A stretch of 37,128 bases of DNA, taken from NCBI GenBank assembly GCA_003427395.1, contig BFEA01001129.1:4565-41692 (forward strand), in the 5' to 3' direction. Position 1 is the first letter of the stretch. Every line of letters begins with the position of its first letter. The notes under the pieces are model-generated. The model had not been told where the DNA came from. It saw nothing but the letters and a program-made list of their open reading frames with translations, and ran no database searches. The DNA is from Chara braunii (Eukaryota; Streptophyta; Charophyceae; Charales; Characeae). Position numbers and translations under genes: made by a program. Positions 1 through 9,957 of this stretch are shown piece by piece.

Positions 1-60
1 TTTGAAAAGGGTTAACGATATATTTCAAAAATGTGGTCTTGGGACGAGGTCGAGGACCTC

Positions 61-101
61 ACAATTCAACCCGGAGTTATCCTGGCAGCATCAACCAGTT
101 T
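61..101 (+). repeat. Short dispersed repeat, partner at 25483-25523
   Basis: This 41-base stretch matches 25483-25523 at roughly 78 percent identity by eye. Both share the core ACCCGGAG-TATCCT-GCAG. In one common frame both read T-I-x-P-G-x-I-L-A-x-x-x-S-x-A, so the repeat may come from a short coding segment. No longer relationship between the two regions was seen. Confidence 0.4.
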
Positions 102-1250
102 CGCTTTTGCCAGAAACCGGGTCCGGCGTCCCAGACTACTTCTAAATCACTTTCCAAAAAATTGTAAATCTTGAAGCACAATTAAAAGGGCCTCCCTTTG
201 GAGGGCTATCCTAAGAACTGGTTATATAAACCTTGAAGTACTGTTAAAGGAAATTACTTAAAATCCAAGTTAGCTAAACCAAAGGTCAAGCATTTCTCCA
301 TCATTGAGCTAAACCAAGAGCTGAAGAGAAATCCAGGACTAACAGCTGTCCTACTAGGAAACAGTGTCNCAGCCTAAAAANGGCTACTTAATCATGGGTG
401 TCCGATAGCCACGTACNTAAGGTCATCTTTCCTTCTTGATTCACCCAGGCAAGCCTATTAGCCCCGGCCCAGGTTTTCAGGAACCAGTGGGTTCCTCTCC
501 TGTGCCAGTCAGCCCGAACCAGTGGCTTGCACTTTCCAGCAATCGGACTCCACTAACCGCCCNCTACACCTGAATCTAGGGCAATCACGTAGTGCACCTG
601 TTTTCTCCTTCTTTTTTCCTTGCAACTAAAAAAAAGACCAAAGATCTTGGTTGTATCTGAGCTGACTCCCCGTTTCGCACGGGGAGCATTCANNTGCCTG
701 CCCAAAACTGAATGCATATGGCAGAGCACGGGAAGCACAGTCGACAGTGTATCTTCCCTGCAATTGCGGCCTTCTACATGTGAATTCAAGGCAATCATAT
801 CATGTAGTCGTTTTTCCGTTTCTGTTTTTTTTTTTACAATGGCTGATCTCTCCAGAATGTATCTGAGTGCATTTGTGGCCACGGCCACCACGCCCAGGGT
901 GTTGCACGAGTGAAAACGACGGGCGGTACCAGTGCCACTCCAGAAAGTATCCCAAATCGTTTCCGCCCCCTCCAGGCTCGGCAACACTTGGCGCGCAAGC
1001 AAAAATGAGGATTGGGCCTCAACAACCGGTAGGTACTGGTGGTCAACCAGACTACCTAGGCTTAAGCCAGTCAGACGCCACCAACTTACCTTCTGTTGAG
1101 ACTGATGCAAGTACCTTGTTTCGGGCCCAAGTTCTGAGAAACCAGGGACGGCCTCTACCCTAGCGNTCCCCACTNTTTTTCCAGTCCACCCNTACGATTA
1201 GTCTGATGTTCGATATAATAAACCTGTTGTTGCTGGCGAAGCGCTCTCTT
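102..1250. other. Unassigned stretch, possible LINE 3' flank
   Basis: No gene is recognised here. A 206-codon open frame runs on the minus strand from 1173 to 553, but it holds ambiguous bases and shows no familiar motif. It lies directly downstream, in the minus direction, of the LINE end at 1251-1783 and may simply be that element's 3' flank. Several single N bases make frame calls unreliable. Confidence 0.3.
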
Positions 1251-1783
1251 CTATCCTCTGAATACTGCGTCGTTTCTTGCTTGCCAAATTTNCTGCATGA
1301 TTACCCCTCTGCAAACCAATGCCACGTAACCCCATCCGTCTGACAAGTTAAACTTATTAGATGGTNAAACTCCGTANAGCATCCAGACGTCTGNCCATGG
1401 GAAACCTTGACCCACCAAACTAGTCCACAGATGGGACCACCACATCCCTACTTCATCCGCCAGTGGGCAGTGAACCCACAGGTGGGNGTTGGACTCCCAC
1501 CCCNGCTCACACCTAGTGCACGTGCCACTTCCTTACCCTTGGACGACAACCAGATAGTCGTAGGGACAACCATCAAAGCCTGCATCCACATCAAGCTAGC
1601 GTTTTTCTGTGAGGGAATCGCTCTCAAGGCTTTCCACAACGAAGGCCAATCTAGTTGTGGCCCCTGTGGATCCCTAAAATTGCACAATCTTCCCCTAGCT
1701 ACAGATGTAGGTGTGCGGGCTTTGTTGGTTTGAAGGTACAGCGGAAGGTTAAAATATAAGACTGAGTGTAGATTCAGGGACAA
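1251..1783 (-). pseudogene. LINE reverse-transcriptase C-terminal fragment (zf-RVT zinc knuckle)
   Basis: On the minus strand two overlapping frames together give the C-terminal zinc-knuckle region that follows reverse transcriptase in plant-type LINEs. The upstream frame carries W-P-S-L-W-K-A, then L-M-W-x-Q-A-L-x-V-V-P-T and W-L-S-S-K-G-K. After a frameshift near 1500-1530 comes C-x2-C-E-x-G-W-E-S-N-x-H-L-x3-C, followed by W-W-S-H-L-W and the family's usual ending, I-W-Q-A-R-N-D-A-V-F-R-G, before a stop at 1251. The spacing fits zf-RVT. No polymerase or endonuclease domain is in the window, so this is a 5'-truncated or broken copy. Some of the breakage could be due to ambiguous bases. Confidence 0.7.
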
Positions 1784-2100
1784 CGGTCAACTAGAAAATT
1801 CCCGGTAGAGCGAGAANACCTTTCTACGCCTTCCCACTTACTGAGCTGTCGTTACCCGGTCTTAAACCCNGACATCTTTCTACCAAGTCTCACGTCCCCA
1901 CTAAGCTAGGTCANATNATTGCGCGATCTGGCTTCGACATTTATAGAACTATAAACGTTAAGGTCTTCAGAGAGAGAGAGCGTAAGGTACGTGAGAGACT
2001 TAGACAGGGAGACCACATGCCGAATTCCATTCTAAGGAACATCAGTCCGGTTCCTAGATACGAGGAAAACTCACACACAGTCCTCCCCGTTTTGGGTGGG
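1784..2100. other. Non-coding stretch with a 16-bp palindrome
   Basis: No coding sequence is supported. The stretch holds TTTATAGAACTATAAA at 1940-1955, one of several copies of this palindrome design, and a short GA run near 1970-1980. Confidence 0.4.
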
Positions 2101-2772
2101 AGGCCTGAGTAGACGGCATTGGTATCTTTGTTGCGGAAGGATATACCACCTCTCCCCTCGGCATAAGTTATCCTATTCTACTTTCCGCCCTTTGCTGCCC
2201 TGAACCCCGCTCATTATCTAAGTACCAGCCCTAAGTTACCTTCCCTGACGAAGCATGTACCACCTCACCCCCCTGCCCAAGTTACCTTACTCTACTTTCC
2301 GCTCTTTGCTGCCCATTTCTGCCCCTCGCTGCCCTAAACCCCTCTCATTATCTATGTAGCAGCCCTAATGAGGAAGAACTCTGAATCCACGGAGGTGGGG
2401 GTTACACCAGTGCTTTGAGGACTGTAACTGACCAGTATGTGACGACCGTGAGAGGTCCTTAACCAGTATGTGAGTTATCCTATTCTACTTTCCGCCCTAT
2501 GCTGCCCTGAACCCCGCTCATTATCTAAGTACTAGCCCTAACTAGGAGGGGCGTGCGTGTGTTATGTAAAGCATCAGTAGTAGATGGCATTACTTCCCCG
2601 ACGAATTGTGAGGTTCCCGGCCTTAAGTACGTGGGGGTTACACCAGTGCTTTGAGAAATGTATTTGACTAGTATGTGAGGACCGTGAGACGTGGTTTTCG
2701 TTTTTTGCTTTTTGTCGTGAGGTCCTTGTAGCGCCCTGCCAGCCAGACAGGGCGGATTCCACGCGAGGCTGC
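2101..2772. repeat. Diverged direct repeats
   Basis: Two repeat types alternate. A segment of about 70 bases containing TATTCTACTTTCCGCCC, GCTGCCCTGAACCCCGCTC and ATTATCTA recurs near 2167-2236, 2281-2365 (more diverged) and 2470-2540. A second segment of about 65 bases, GGGGTTACACCAGTGCTTTG followed by an AGTATGTGA-GACCGTGAGA block, occurs near 2397-2460 and 2634-2695. No convincing gene lies within them. Confidence 0.6.
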
Positions 2773-2775
2773 TAA

Positions 2776-2967
2776 CTGCCTCGCTTCAATTCAGTTCCCG
2801 ACAAGTACCGTACCATCCAGCCAAAAACGAAGCTGATTGACTGGAACGCGAAGCAGCGGAGGGAGAAACTGTGCTCCAAGCGTTCAGGTGGACAAGAGAG
2901 CNTTATTGGTTNTGCACNNNAACGTTGGTTGCGTCGCTTTTATGAACTCAAATTCAACTTCNGTTAG
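2776..2967 (+). other. Possible coding fragment, unrecognised
   Basis: A 63-codon open frame runs from just after a TAA to a TAG. It reads as a basic, protein-like segment (…T-K-L-I-D-W-N-A-K-Q-R-R-E-K-L…, then R-W-L-R-R-F-Y-E-L-K-F) and could be an exon or a piece of a mobile-element protein. There is no good start codon, and several ambiguous bases lie in its second half. I do not recognise the family. Confidence 0.25.
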
Positions 2968-3019
2968 AGAATCTTGGCAATTCCTAAAGGTTTAGCGAGG
3001 CAGAGGGAGAAACACTGCT

Positions 3020-4014
3020 TCAAATCGATTTGTAGTCCTTTGTAATGCGACTTTGCTGTCTGAAGTGCATTGCGACCTGCAACAACGGATCAGTTATTTG
3101 GATCATCTTCTTTTTAGGACTGAGTCTCAGCTCCTCCAAGCAAGCTTGCTTTNTGTCAGCCGTCTTTTNGAAACCTTTCTCTACAAAAAATCGCCGCCAG
3201 CACTTCAACTTTTCAACCAAANAAAAATCTTTGTGGAAACCNTTGGAAACAAAGACCGCATCCTGTTTCGAGCTTCACGCTTGTGCCCTCGGTCCCTTAC
3301 ANAAACTTTGTAACCANGGGACANCNACCTCTTCTCGTCAATTGCATGAACAGTTCTTGCTTGCTTCCGAGGACATCCAAACGGGTTCCCCTTGAGCGAC
3401 GTGATGATTATTTGCACACATAGCTCGTTCGGTGCACGAATCTCGAGAGGTCTCTGGCCCTGCAGGTTCTCAGGCGGCCGTTGCAAACAGTCCATGTGGA
3501 GACGAATCTCACATACCTTCTTAGAAGCAATCTCAGATACTAATGGAGGAGGGGGAGGATAAGGAGGTGGTTTTTTTGCAACCTGTCCCCATCTCCTGCT
3601 CCCCATCTTCTTCTTTCTTTTCTTTTCCCTCCTTTTCTTTTCCCTCTTCTCTGTCCTCCTCTCTTTCCTCCTCTCTATCCTTCGCTCTATCCTCCTTTCT
3701 GTCCTTCTCTCTGTCCTCCTCTCTGTCCCGCTCTCCCTCCTCTTCCTCTTCCTCTCATTCTTCCTCCGTATCCTCTCCCTCACCCATGTTATCTCCATCT
3801 CTTTACCCCACCTCCGGTGCCTCCATCTCAGCGTCATCCTCCTCATCCTCGAGCGTCCATCCTGATTCCTTTCCCCCTTTCTATCCTCTTCATCCTCTTC
3901 CTCCTCCTCAGCGTCTTCCTCCTCTTTATCTCCATTGCTGCCAAGTATTACATTTAAATCTTTGTTCAGAGGGACTCGCTGGGCACAATTACCTGAGGGT
4001 GTAATCTTACTCAT
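3020..4014 (-). pseudogene. ParB-like protein gene, copy A (broken)
   Basis: Read on the minus strand, an acidic then strongly basic low-complexity N-terminal half (4014 to about 3560) runs into a conserved part: M-D-C-L-Q-R-P-P-E-N-L, R-P-L-E-I-R-A-P-N-E, a Q-I-I-I-T-S-L-K-G-N helix, and G-Y-K-V-x-V-R-D-R-G-H-K-R-E-A-R. This order resembles the ParB/sulfiredoxin fold: a strand with R-x-N, a helix I-x-S-L, then a G-x-R/H-R-x-x-A box. Near 3205-3220 the frame shifts into E-K-L-K-C-W-R-R-F-F-V-E-K-G-F, L-E-E-L-R-L and T-D-P-L-L-Q-V-A-M. Compared with copy B (8.9-9.95 kb), about 30 residues around the Y-I-Y-A-G-L-T segment are missing here. The frameshift, that deletion and N bases indicate a dead copy. 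The fold assignment is inference. Confidence 0.55.
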
Positions 4015-4035
4015 TGTCGGCTTTCTTCCTGCTCC

Positions 4036-4536
4036 TTATCTACTTAGACCACCCTCTTCTCTGTCCTCCTCTCTGTCCTCCTCTCTGTCCTTCGTTTTAT
4101 CCTCCTCTCTATCCTCCTCTCTGTCCTTCTCTTTGTCCTCCTCTTTGTCCCCCTCTCCCTCCTCTTCNTCTTCCTCTCCTTCTTCNTCCGTATCCTCTCC
4201 CTCATCCATGTNATCTTCATCCCTTTGCCCTAGTAGACTGTCAGTTGGAATCTTATATTTATATNTCTTTTCCTCCGGTGCTAGGAGAGCCTCGTTGGTT
4301 ACTTCTGTTTNGCAACATTGATTTATAGGACTATAAATCGACTTAGCTTTAAGTCGGCACCCACCGCTATAGGGGCCCAAATCGTTCAAGGGGACATCAC
4401 GAGATCGTCTAGAGATCGTCCGTTCTTTGACTCCTCTGTTTCCGAGTGCAGGCTTCAATTGACTAGACTTGTAGAAATCACGCAAAACAGCTACCGACAT
4501 TTTCACCGCTTGTTCAGAGGGACTCGCTGGGCACAC
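4036..4536 (-). pseudogene. Acidic-repeat protein fragment
   Basis: This open frame of 166 codons begins with a non-repetitive stretch of about 95 residues containing S-V-A-V-L-R-D-F-Y-K-S and P-L-N-D-L-G-P-Y-S-G-G. It ends in a Glu/Asp/Lys repeat tail of about 65 residues. The tail matches the low-complexity N-terminal half of the nearby ParB-like copy. The non-repetitive part is not recognised. Ambiguous bases occur in the tail. It looks like a duplicated, truncated exon rather than a complete gene. Confidence 0.3.
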
Positions 4537-4542
4537 TGCTCC

Positions 4543-4932
4543 TTATCTACTTAGACCACCCTCTTCTCTGTTCTCCTCTCTGTCCTTCGCTTTGTCGTCC
4601 TCTCTGTCCTTCTCTTTGTCCTCCTCTTTGCCCCCCTCTCCCTCCTCTTCCTTTTCCTCTCCTTCTTCCTCCGTATCCTCTTCCTCACCCTTATCATCTT
4701 CATCCCTTTGCCCCTCCTCCGGTGTCGTCATCTCAGCGTCATCCTCCTCTTCATCCTCCTCTTCATCCTCACTTTCATCCTCCTCGTCCTCCAGCATTCC
4801 ATCCTGATTCCTCTCCCCCTCTTTATCCTCTTCATCCTCTTCCTCCTCCTCCTCGTCTTCCTCCTCTTCATCTTCACTGCTGCCAATGCAAAGTATTACA
4901 TTTAAATCATTGTCGCCCTTCTCTACATACAC
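4543..4932 (-). pseudogene. Acidic-repeat fragment, related to ParB-like copy A N-terminus
   Basis: This open frame of 129 codons is almost entirely Glu, Asp, Lys and Gly. Its first residues, V-E-K-G-D-N-D-L-N-V-I-L, correspond to L-N-K-D-L-N-V-I-L at the start of copy A (4014) and to V-E-K-G-D-N-D-L-N-A-I-L near 5500. In this copy the acidic frame stays open throughout, whereas in copy A the frame switches to the basic reading. No catalytic domain follows, so this is probably a detached N-terminal segment. Confidence 0.35.
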
Positions 4933-4939
4933 TTGCCCC

Positions 4940-6250
4940 TCGTCATCTTTTTCAAACCCTTCTCTACAAACGACTGTCGTCCGTCGTCTTTTTAAAACCC
5001 TTCTCTACAAACGCTTGTCATCCGTCATCTTTCTACTCCATATATACAAAGACCACCCTCGTAGAAGAAGAGTGAACAAGAGTCATTTCATTGTGTACAG
5101 GCTTGTGTTGTCTAGGCTCCTCTTCCTGCTTCGTATTTACAAAGACCACCCACTTTTCTGTCCTCCTCTCTGTCCTCCTCTTTATCCTTCGCTCTATCCT
5201 TCTTTCTGTCTTTCTCTCTGTCCTCCTCTCTGTCCCGCTCTCCCTCCTCTTCCTTTTCCTCTCCTTCTTTCACCGTATCCTCTCCCTCACCCCTATTATC
5301 TTCATCCTTTTACCCCACCTCTGGTGCCTCCATCTCAGCGTCATCCTCCTCGTCCTCCAGCATCCATCCTCATTCCTCTCCCCCTTTCTATCCTCTCCAT
5401 CCTCTTCATCCTCTTCCTCCTCCTCATCGTCTTCCTCCTCTTCATCTCCACTGCTGCCAAGTATTGCATTTAAATCATTGTCGCCCTTCTCTACAAACAC
5501 TCCGCNGTCGTCTTTNTCAAACNGTTNTCTACAAACGNTTGTCGTCCATCGTNTTTTTGAAACCTTTCTCTACAAATGTTTGTCGTCCGTCGTCTTTTTG
5601 AAACCCTTCTCTACAAACGCTTCCCACCCGTCATCTTTTTAAAACCCTTCTCTACAAACGCTGGATGCAGTTTACAAACCTCTTTGGAGTGCATTGCGGC
5701 CTACAGCAATGGATCAGTTTTCTTGAACAGCTTCTTTTTAGGTCTGAGACCGAGTTCCTCCAAATAAGCTTGCTTTATGCCCGTCGGCTTTTTGAAACCC
5801 TTCTCTACAAACATTCAAAAGAGAAACCACTGTTTCAACCTTTAACATGAATAACAAGTGTGGCATGTGACTCCCAGCCAACTTTGTTCTCAAACTTCCC
5901 GTACAGGATCCTTGTGGCTTTCCAAAATACCTTTAAGAAGTCGGCTTCACTCCCGGCCCACCAGACTTACAGCAGCAGCTTCGACGCTTGTCGTCCGTCG
6001 TCTTTTGTCGTCCGTAGTCTTTTTCAAACCCTTCTTTACAAACATTTGTCTTCCATCGTCTTTTTTAAACCCTTCTCGACAAATGTTTGTCGTCCGTCGT
6101 TTTTTTGAAACTCTTCTCTAAGAATGTTTGTCGCCCGTCGTCTTTTTGAAACCCTTCTCTACAAATGTTTGTCGTCCGTCGTCTTTTTGAAACTCTTCTC
6201 TACAAATGTTTGTCGTCCGTGGTCTTTTTTAAACCCTTCTCTTCAAAGCA
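4940..6250. repeat. About 40-bp minisatellite derived from the ParB-like gene
   Basis: A unit of about 38-41 bases, containing CCCTTCTCTACAAACG followed by TTGTCGTCCGTCGTCTTTTTGAAA, is repeated near 4950-5035, 5486-5665, 5790-5820 and 5990-6245. Isolated pairs also sit inside the 460-bp units further on. Read on the minus strand the unit encodes F-V-E-K-G-F-K-K-T-T-D, which matches the V-E-K-G-F-x-K-T-A-D segment of ParB-like copy A. The stretch 5680-5820 is a longer minus-strand piece of the same gene (…L-E-E-L-G-L-R-P-K-K-K…). Confidence 0.75.
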
Positions 6251-6698
6251 GTACCAGATTGATCTCCTGTGCCACAGGATCCAACTGTTTGTTTCAAGTA
6301 TGGTTTATGACCAAGAATTTGGTCCGCTGCTAAAAGTGGCGATCCCAAGGCATGCTAAGGAATTACTGAGCACTCCAGTGAAAGCAATGAACAAAGTTTT
6401 GGTATTTGATTCGATGTCATTCCACGGGTGGAGCAAAGAGAGCATTGAGTACTACATGGAGAATGTGCGATTCCATTCAAATGTAACTGAGACGATGATG
6501 GCTGAGACTGTACTCTCTGCAGCATCCAGAGGCATAGCGGACCCACTGTCAAGGGACAACTTGCAAGAAATACTCGAACGTCACGTCAACCTGGCATTTG
6601 TAGAGCCCTGCATTGTGAGATATAGGGTTAAGCCGCTGCAAATCTTGAGGCCACAGGTTCTAACTGCAGTTTACAAAACTTTTTCTACGAACACTTAA
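6165..6698 (+). CDS. Hypothetical protein, first 460-bp unit reading frame
   Basis: This open frame of 177 codons starts inside the minisatellite, so its first 25 or so residues are probably not native. The rest reads as normal protein: Q-E-F-G-P-L-L-K-V-A-I, H-A-K-E-L-L-S, K-V-L-V-F-D-S-M-S-F-H-G-W-S-K-E-S-I, L-S-R-D-N-L-Q-E-I-L and F-V-E-P-C-I-V-R-Y-R. The same segment, diverged and often with stops, recurs in five further tandem units, and this copy has the longest open reading. The function is not recognised. Its position suggests an exon of the same element as the ParB-like gene, but that is inference. It is probably a relic kept by duplication. Confidence 0.35.
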   Translation: MFVVRRLFETLLYKCLSSVVFFKPFSSKQYQIDLLCHRIQLFVSSMVYDQEFGPLLKVAIPRHAKELLSTPVKAMNKVLVFDSMSFHGWSKESIEYYMENVRFHSNVTETMMAETVLSAASRGIADPLSRDNLQEILERHVNLAFVEPCIVRYRVKPLQILRPQVLTAVYKTFSTNT

Positions 6699-7850
6699 CG
6701 TCCATCAACCCTTCTCTACAAATGTTTGCCGTCCGTCGTAGGAATAGTGATGATTGCAAATCTTCATCTCAGCTCTTGTTGCGGAAAAGAGGGTGGAAGG
6801 CATGCTGAGGAATTGTTGAGCACTGTTGTGAAAGCAATGAACAAAGTTTTGGTATTTGATTCGACGTCATTCCACGGGTGGAGCACAGAGAGCGTTGTGT
6901 ACTGCATGGAGAATGTGTGATTCTATTCAAATGTAACTGAGACGGTGATGGCTGAGGTTGTTCTCTCTGCAACATCCAGAGGCATAGCGGGCTCNCTGTC
7001 AAGGGANGACTTGCGAGAAATACTCGAATGTCACGTCAGCCTGGCATTTGTAGAGCCCTGCATTGTGAGATATAAGATTGAGCCGCTGCAAATCTTGAGG
7101 CCACAGGTTCTNACTGCAGTNTACAAAACTTTCTCTACAAACGCTTGCCGTCCGTCGTCTTTTTNAAACCCTTCTCTACAAACNTTNGCNGTCCGTCGNA
7201 GGAATAGGGATGATTGNAAATCTTCATCTCAGCTCTTGTTGCGNGAAAGGCGATGGAAGGCATGCTGAGGAATTGTTGAGCACTACTGTGGAAGCAATGA
7301 ACAAAGTTTTGGTATTTGATTCGACGTCCTTCCACGGGTGGAGCAAAGCGAGCATTGAGTAGTGCATGGAGAATGTGCGATTCCATTCAAATCTAACTGA
7401 GACGATGATGGCTGAGGCTGTTCTCCCTGCAGCATCCAGAGGCATAGCGGGCTCACTGTCAAGGGACGACTTGCGAGAAATACTCGAATGTCACATCAGC
7501 CTAGCATTTGTAAAGCCCTGCATTGTGAGATATAGGATTGAGCTGTTGCAAATCTTGAGGCCACAGGCTCTAACTGCAGTCTAAAAAACTTTATGTACAA
7601 ACATTTGCCGCCCGTCGTCTTTTTGAAACCCTTCTCTACAAACGTTTGTCGTCCGTCGTAGGAATAGGGATGATTGCAAATCTTCATCTCAACTCTTGTT
7701 GAGGGAAAGATGGTGGAAGGCATGCTGAGGAATTGTTGAGCACTGTTGTGGAAGCAATAAACAAAGTTTTGGTATTTGATTCGACGTCATTCCACGGGTG
7801 GAGCAAAGAGAGCATTGAGTACTGTATGGAGAATGTGCAATTCCAAACTC
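6330..7850 (+). repeat. 460-bp tandem array, first block (about 3.5 units)
   Basis: The landmark AAGGCATGCTRAGGAATT occurs at about 6348, 6797, 7257 and 7717, giving a period of 449-460 bases. Each full unit carries the K-V-L-V-F-D-S coding segment on the plus strand followed by one to two copies of the 40-bp minisatellite. The fourth unit is cut after about 130 bases and passes into the next repeat type. Confidence 0.8.
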
Positions 7851-8645
7851 TGACAAATAATTTATGCTACACGTATGCGGCTGCACAAGATCAGTTTCAG
7901 TTGCGTGGGACCCCGCGCATCATTTTGTAGAGAAGCGTTTCACAAAGACGACGTCTTTTGATGATTCGCCAGTTCCAACATATCGGTCTCAATGATTTTC
8001 ACATTACCGCATGCTCCCTTGTGCTTCACCTCTTTCTTTTCAGCCATTGTCGGATGTAATGATGCCCAACCTCCGCTTCCTTCACAAAATGTTGCGAGGG
8101 CTTCAATCCTGGACGAAATGTTGATCCAGACACTGTTGTTGACTAGGGGATCTGCCATCCTACCGACTTCGATTTTTATGTATGCAGTCACGCTGGCATC
8201 AAGGGAACGAGCCGGCCGGCACATAACACTTTCCGACATGTTGAAAACAACCTTGGCTCTGATGCCCTCCAGACTCTGACAAATAATTTATGCTACACAT
8301 ATGCAGCTACACAAGGTAAGTTTCAGTTGTGTCGGACCCCACGCATCATTTTGTAGAGAAGCGTTTCACAAAGACGACGTCTTTTGATGATTCGCCAGTT
8401 CAAACATATCGGTCTCAATGACCTTCACATTACCGCATGCTTCCTTGTGCTTCACCTCTTTCTTTTCAGCCATTGTCGGATGTATTGATGCCCAACCTCC
8501 ACTTCCTTCACAAACTGTTGCGAGGGCTTCGATCCGGGACGAAATGTTGATCCAGACACTGTTGTGGACTAGGGGATCTGCCATCCTACGGATTTCGACT
8601 TTTATTCATGCAGTTAAGGGAACGAGCCGGCCGGCACAAGACACT
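7846..8645. repeat. Two direct units of about 425 bp
   Basis: Segments starting CTCTGACAAATAATTTATGC at about 7848 and 8274 are nearly identical for about 370 bases, with further copies at 11.05-11.27 and 12.0-12.36 kb. On the minus strand each encodes A-D-P-L-V-x-N-S-V-W-I-N-I-S-S-R-I-E-A-L-A-T, G-G-W-A-S and G-N-V-K-x-I-E-T-D-M. The last motif also follows the T-D-P-L-L segment in ParB-like copy B, so this is probably the continuation of that gene. Confidence 0.7.
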
Positions 8646-8649
8646 ATCG

Positions 8650-8860
8650 CAGTTTTTAGGCCTACAAACCTCAAAGTCTACAAACGGTTCGTTGTGTGCA
8701 CAACTTCTATGTTTGTAGTTTATAGGACTATAAACTACCAAGTCTGCAAACTGTTCGCTGTGTACGCGGCTTCTGTGTTCACAGTTTCTAGGACTCTGCA
8801 AATCGTTGACTGTGTACGCAGGCTCTGTGTTTTCTGTTTTAGGACTTAAACTGTAAAGTA
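8650..8860. repeat. About 70-bp diverged tandem repeat with a 24-bp palindrome
   Basis: Three diverged copies contain CTACAAACGGTTCG-TGTGTGCAC, CTGCAAACTGTTCGCTGTGTACGC and a weaker third. Between the first two lies GTAGTTTATAG-GA-CTATAAACTAC (8715-8738), a perfect inverted repeat with a 2-base centre. Confidence 0.5.
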
Positions 8861-8890
8861 TGGAACCCTTACAATGTTAAGGNAAATATT

Positions 8891-9930
8891 GTGTGTGGTT
8901 GTGGTTCGACAAAAGCGAAGGGAAAGCCTTTCACGATGCCTGCTGGAGGCTCGAAGAGGAAGCCAGAAGCGTCGCATACCACTCCACCGCAACCAGTGGG
9001 CGCAGCAGACACAAGTGTTGGGATTAAGAAGAAAAAAGTGAAGATCTTGGTGAAGTCATTGACGTCCTCGAAACGCAAGCGGAATGCTCAACAAAACCTG
9101 CATTTACCGGCGGAGCTCGCTGAAGATGAGGAGTCTGAAGAGCTCGCACGTATGTGGAAGGAGTTAGAAGAGATTGCTTCTAAAAAGGTATCAAAGAAAT
9201 CCTTTCGTCTCCTCTTGGACTGTTTGCACAGACCGCCTGAGAACCTGCAGGGTCAAAGACCCCTCGAGATCCGTGCGTCGAACGAGGTACATGTGCAGAC
9301 AATCATCGCTTCGCTCAAGAAGAACCTTTTTTTGTGGTTCTTCTTGAGTGAAGCGATGATTGTTTGCATGTACCTCGTTCCGCGCACGGATCTCGAGGGG
9401 TCTCTAGCCGTGCAGGTTCTCAGGCGGCCTCTGCAAACAGTCCATGTGGAGACGAAAGGAGTTCTCTAATACCTTTTTAGAAGCAATCTCTTCTAACTCC
9501 TTCCAGATACGTGCGAGCTCCTCAGACTCTTGTTGGTCTAATCGACCAGGGGGAAGCAAATACTGTTGACGCAGTTGACGAGCAGAGATTGTTGTTCGGT
9601 GGTTACAAAGTTTTTGTGGTGGGCGGATGGCGCACACGCGAAGCTCGGGATCAACTGCGGTCTTCGTTTTCAAAGGTTTCCGCCTTCCAGCACTCGAACT
9701 GCTATATCTACGCAGGCCTCACTCTGGAGGAAGCCAGAAACGTGGCCCACGAACATAACTGCATTGCTGGGCTCCCTAGAGACTTATCCTTGGCTGAGAA
9801 GTTGAAGTGTTGGCAGCAAGTTTTTAAAGAGAAAGGTTTCAAAAAGACAGCTTGCTTGGAGGAGCTCGGACTCAGACCTGAAAAGAACCTGCTCCAGAGA
9901 ACTGATCCGTTGCTACTGGTCGCAATGTGA
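8891..9930 (+). pseudogene. ParB-like protein gene, copy B (interrupted by an inverted copy)
   Basis: The plus-strand frame from 8891 has a lysine-rich N-terminus (K-K-K-K-V-K-I), an E-L-A-R-M-W-K-E-L-E-E helix, R-P-P-E-N-L-Q-G-Q-R-P-L-E-I-R-A-S-N-E and I-I-A-S-L-K-K-N-L-F. At about 9330 it runs into an inverted copy of itself. From 9511 the frame resumes with D-E-Q-R-L-L-F-G-G-Y-K-V-F-V-V-G-G-W-R-T-R-E-A-R-D-Q-L, then Y-I-Y-A-G-L-T-L-E-E-A-R-N-V-A-H-E-H-N, E-K-L-K-C-W and T-D-P-L-L-L-V-A-M. The order R-x-N, I-x-S-L, G-W-R-x-R-E-A and A-x-x-H-E-H-N fits a ParB/Srx-type domain. After 9930 another frame continues with G-R-N-V-K-V-I-E-T-D-M. The family call is inference from motif order. Confidence 0.55.
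9127..9535. repeat. Large foldback, arms about 200 bp, loop under 10 bp
   Basis: The segment 9132-9328 is repeated in inverted orientation at about 9333-9530, with roughly 90 percent identity by eye. The centre is GAACCTTTTTTTGTGGTTC. Both arms encode the E-L-A-R-x-W-K-E-L-E-E to S-L-K-K part of the ParB-like gene. The second arm is closer to copy A (it has the H-M-D-C-L-Q reading), so the two arms probably come from different copies. Confidence 0.8.
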
Positions 9931-9957
9931 AGGTCATTGAGACCGATATGTTGAAAT

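Larger units (their letters stand above)
3541..5500. repeat. Repeated CTC/CTTC low-complexity blocks (acidic/basic on minus strand)
   Basis: Three or four related blocks of pyrimidine-rich sequence with CTGTCCTCCTCT-type repeats lie at about 3580-3940, 4040-4215, 4555-4880 and 5150-5460. The junction GACTCGCTGGGCACA recurs at about 3970 and 4518, giving a period near 550 bases, and CTTAGACCACCCTCTTCTCTG recurs at about 4043 and 4549. On the minus strand one frame encodes long Glu/Asp runs and the next encodes E-R-R-T-type basic runs. Both stay open over long distances. Confidence 0.65.

Noticed and set aside
2325-2345. CCCTAAACCCC resembling a plant telomere repeat
   Set aside because: It is a single occurrence inside a longer non-telomeric direct repeat.
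3543-5473. Plus-strand Ser/Pro/Leu-rich ORFs
   Set aside because: They are complements of the purine-rich acidic/basic repeat, and the minus strand connects to the ParB-like domain.
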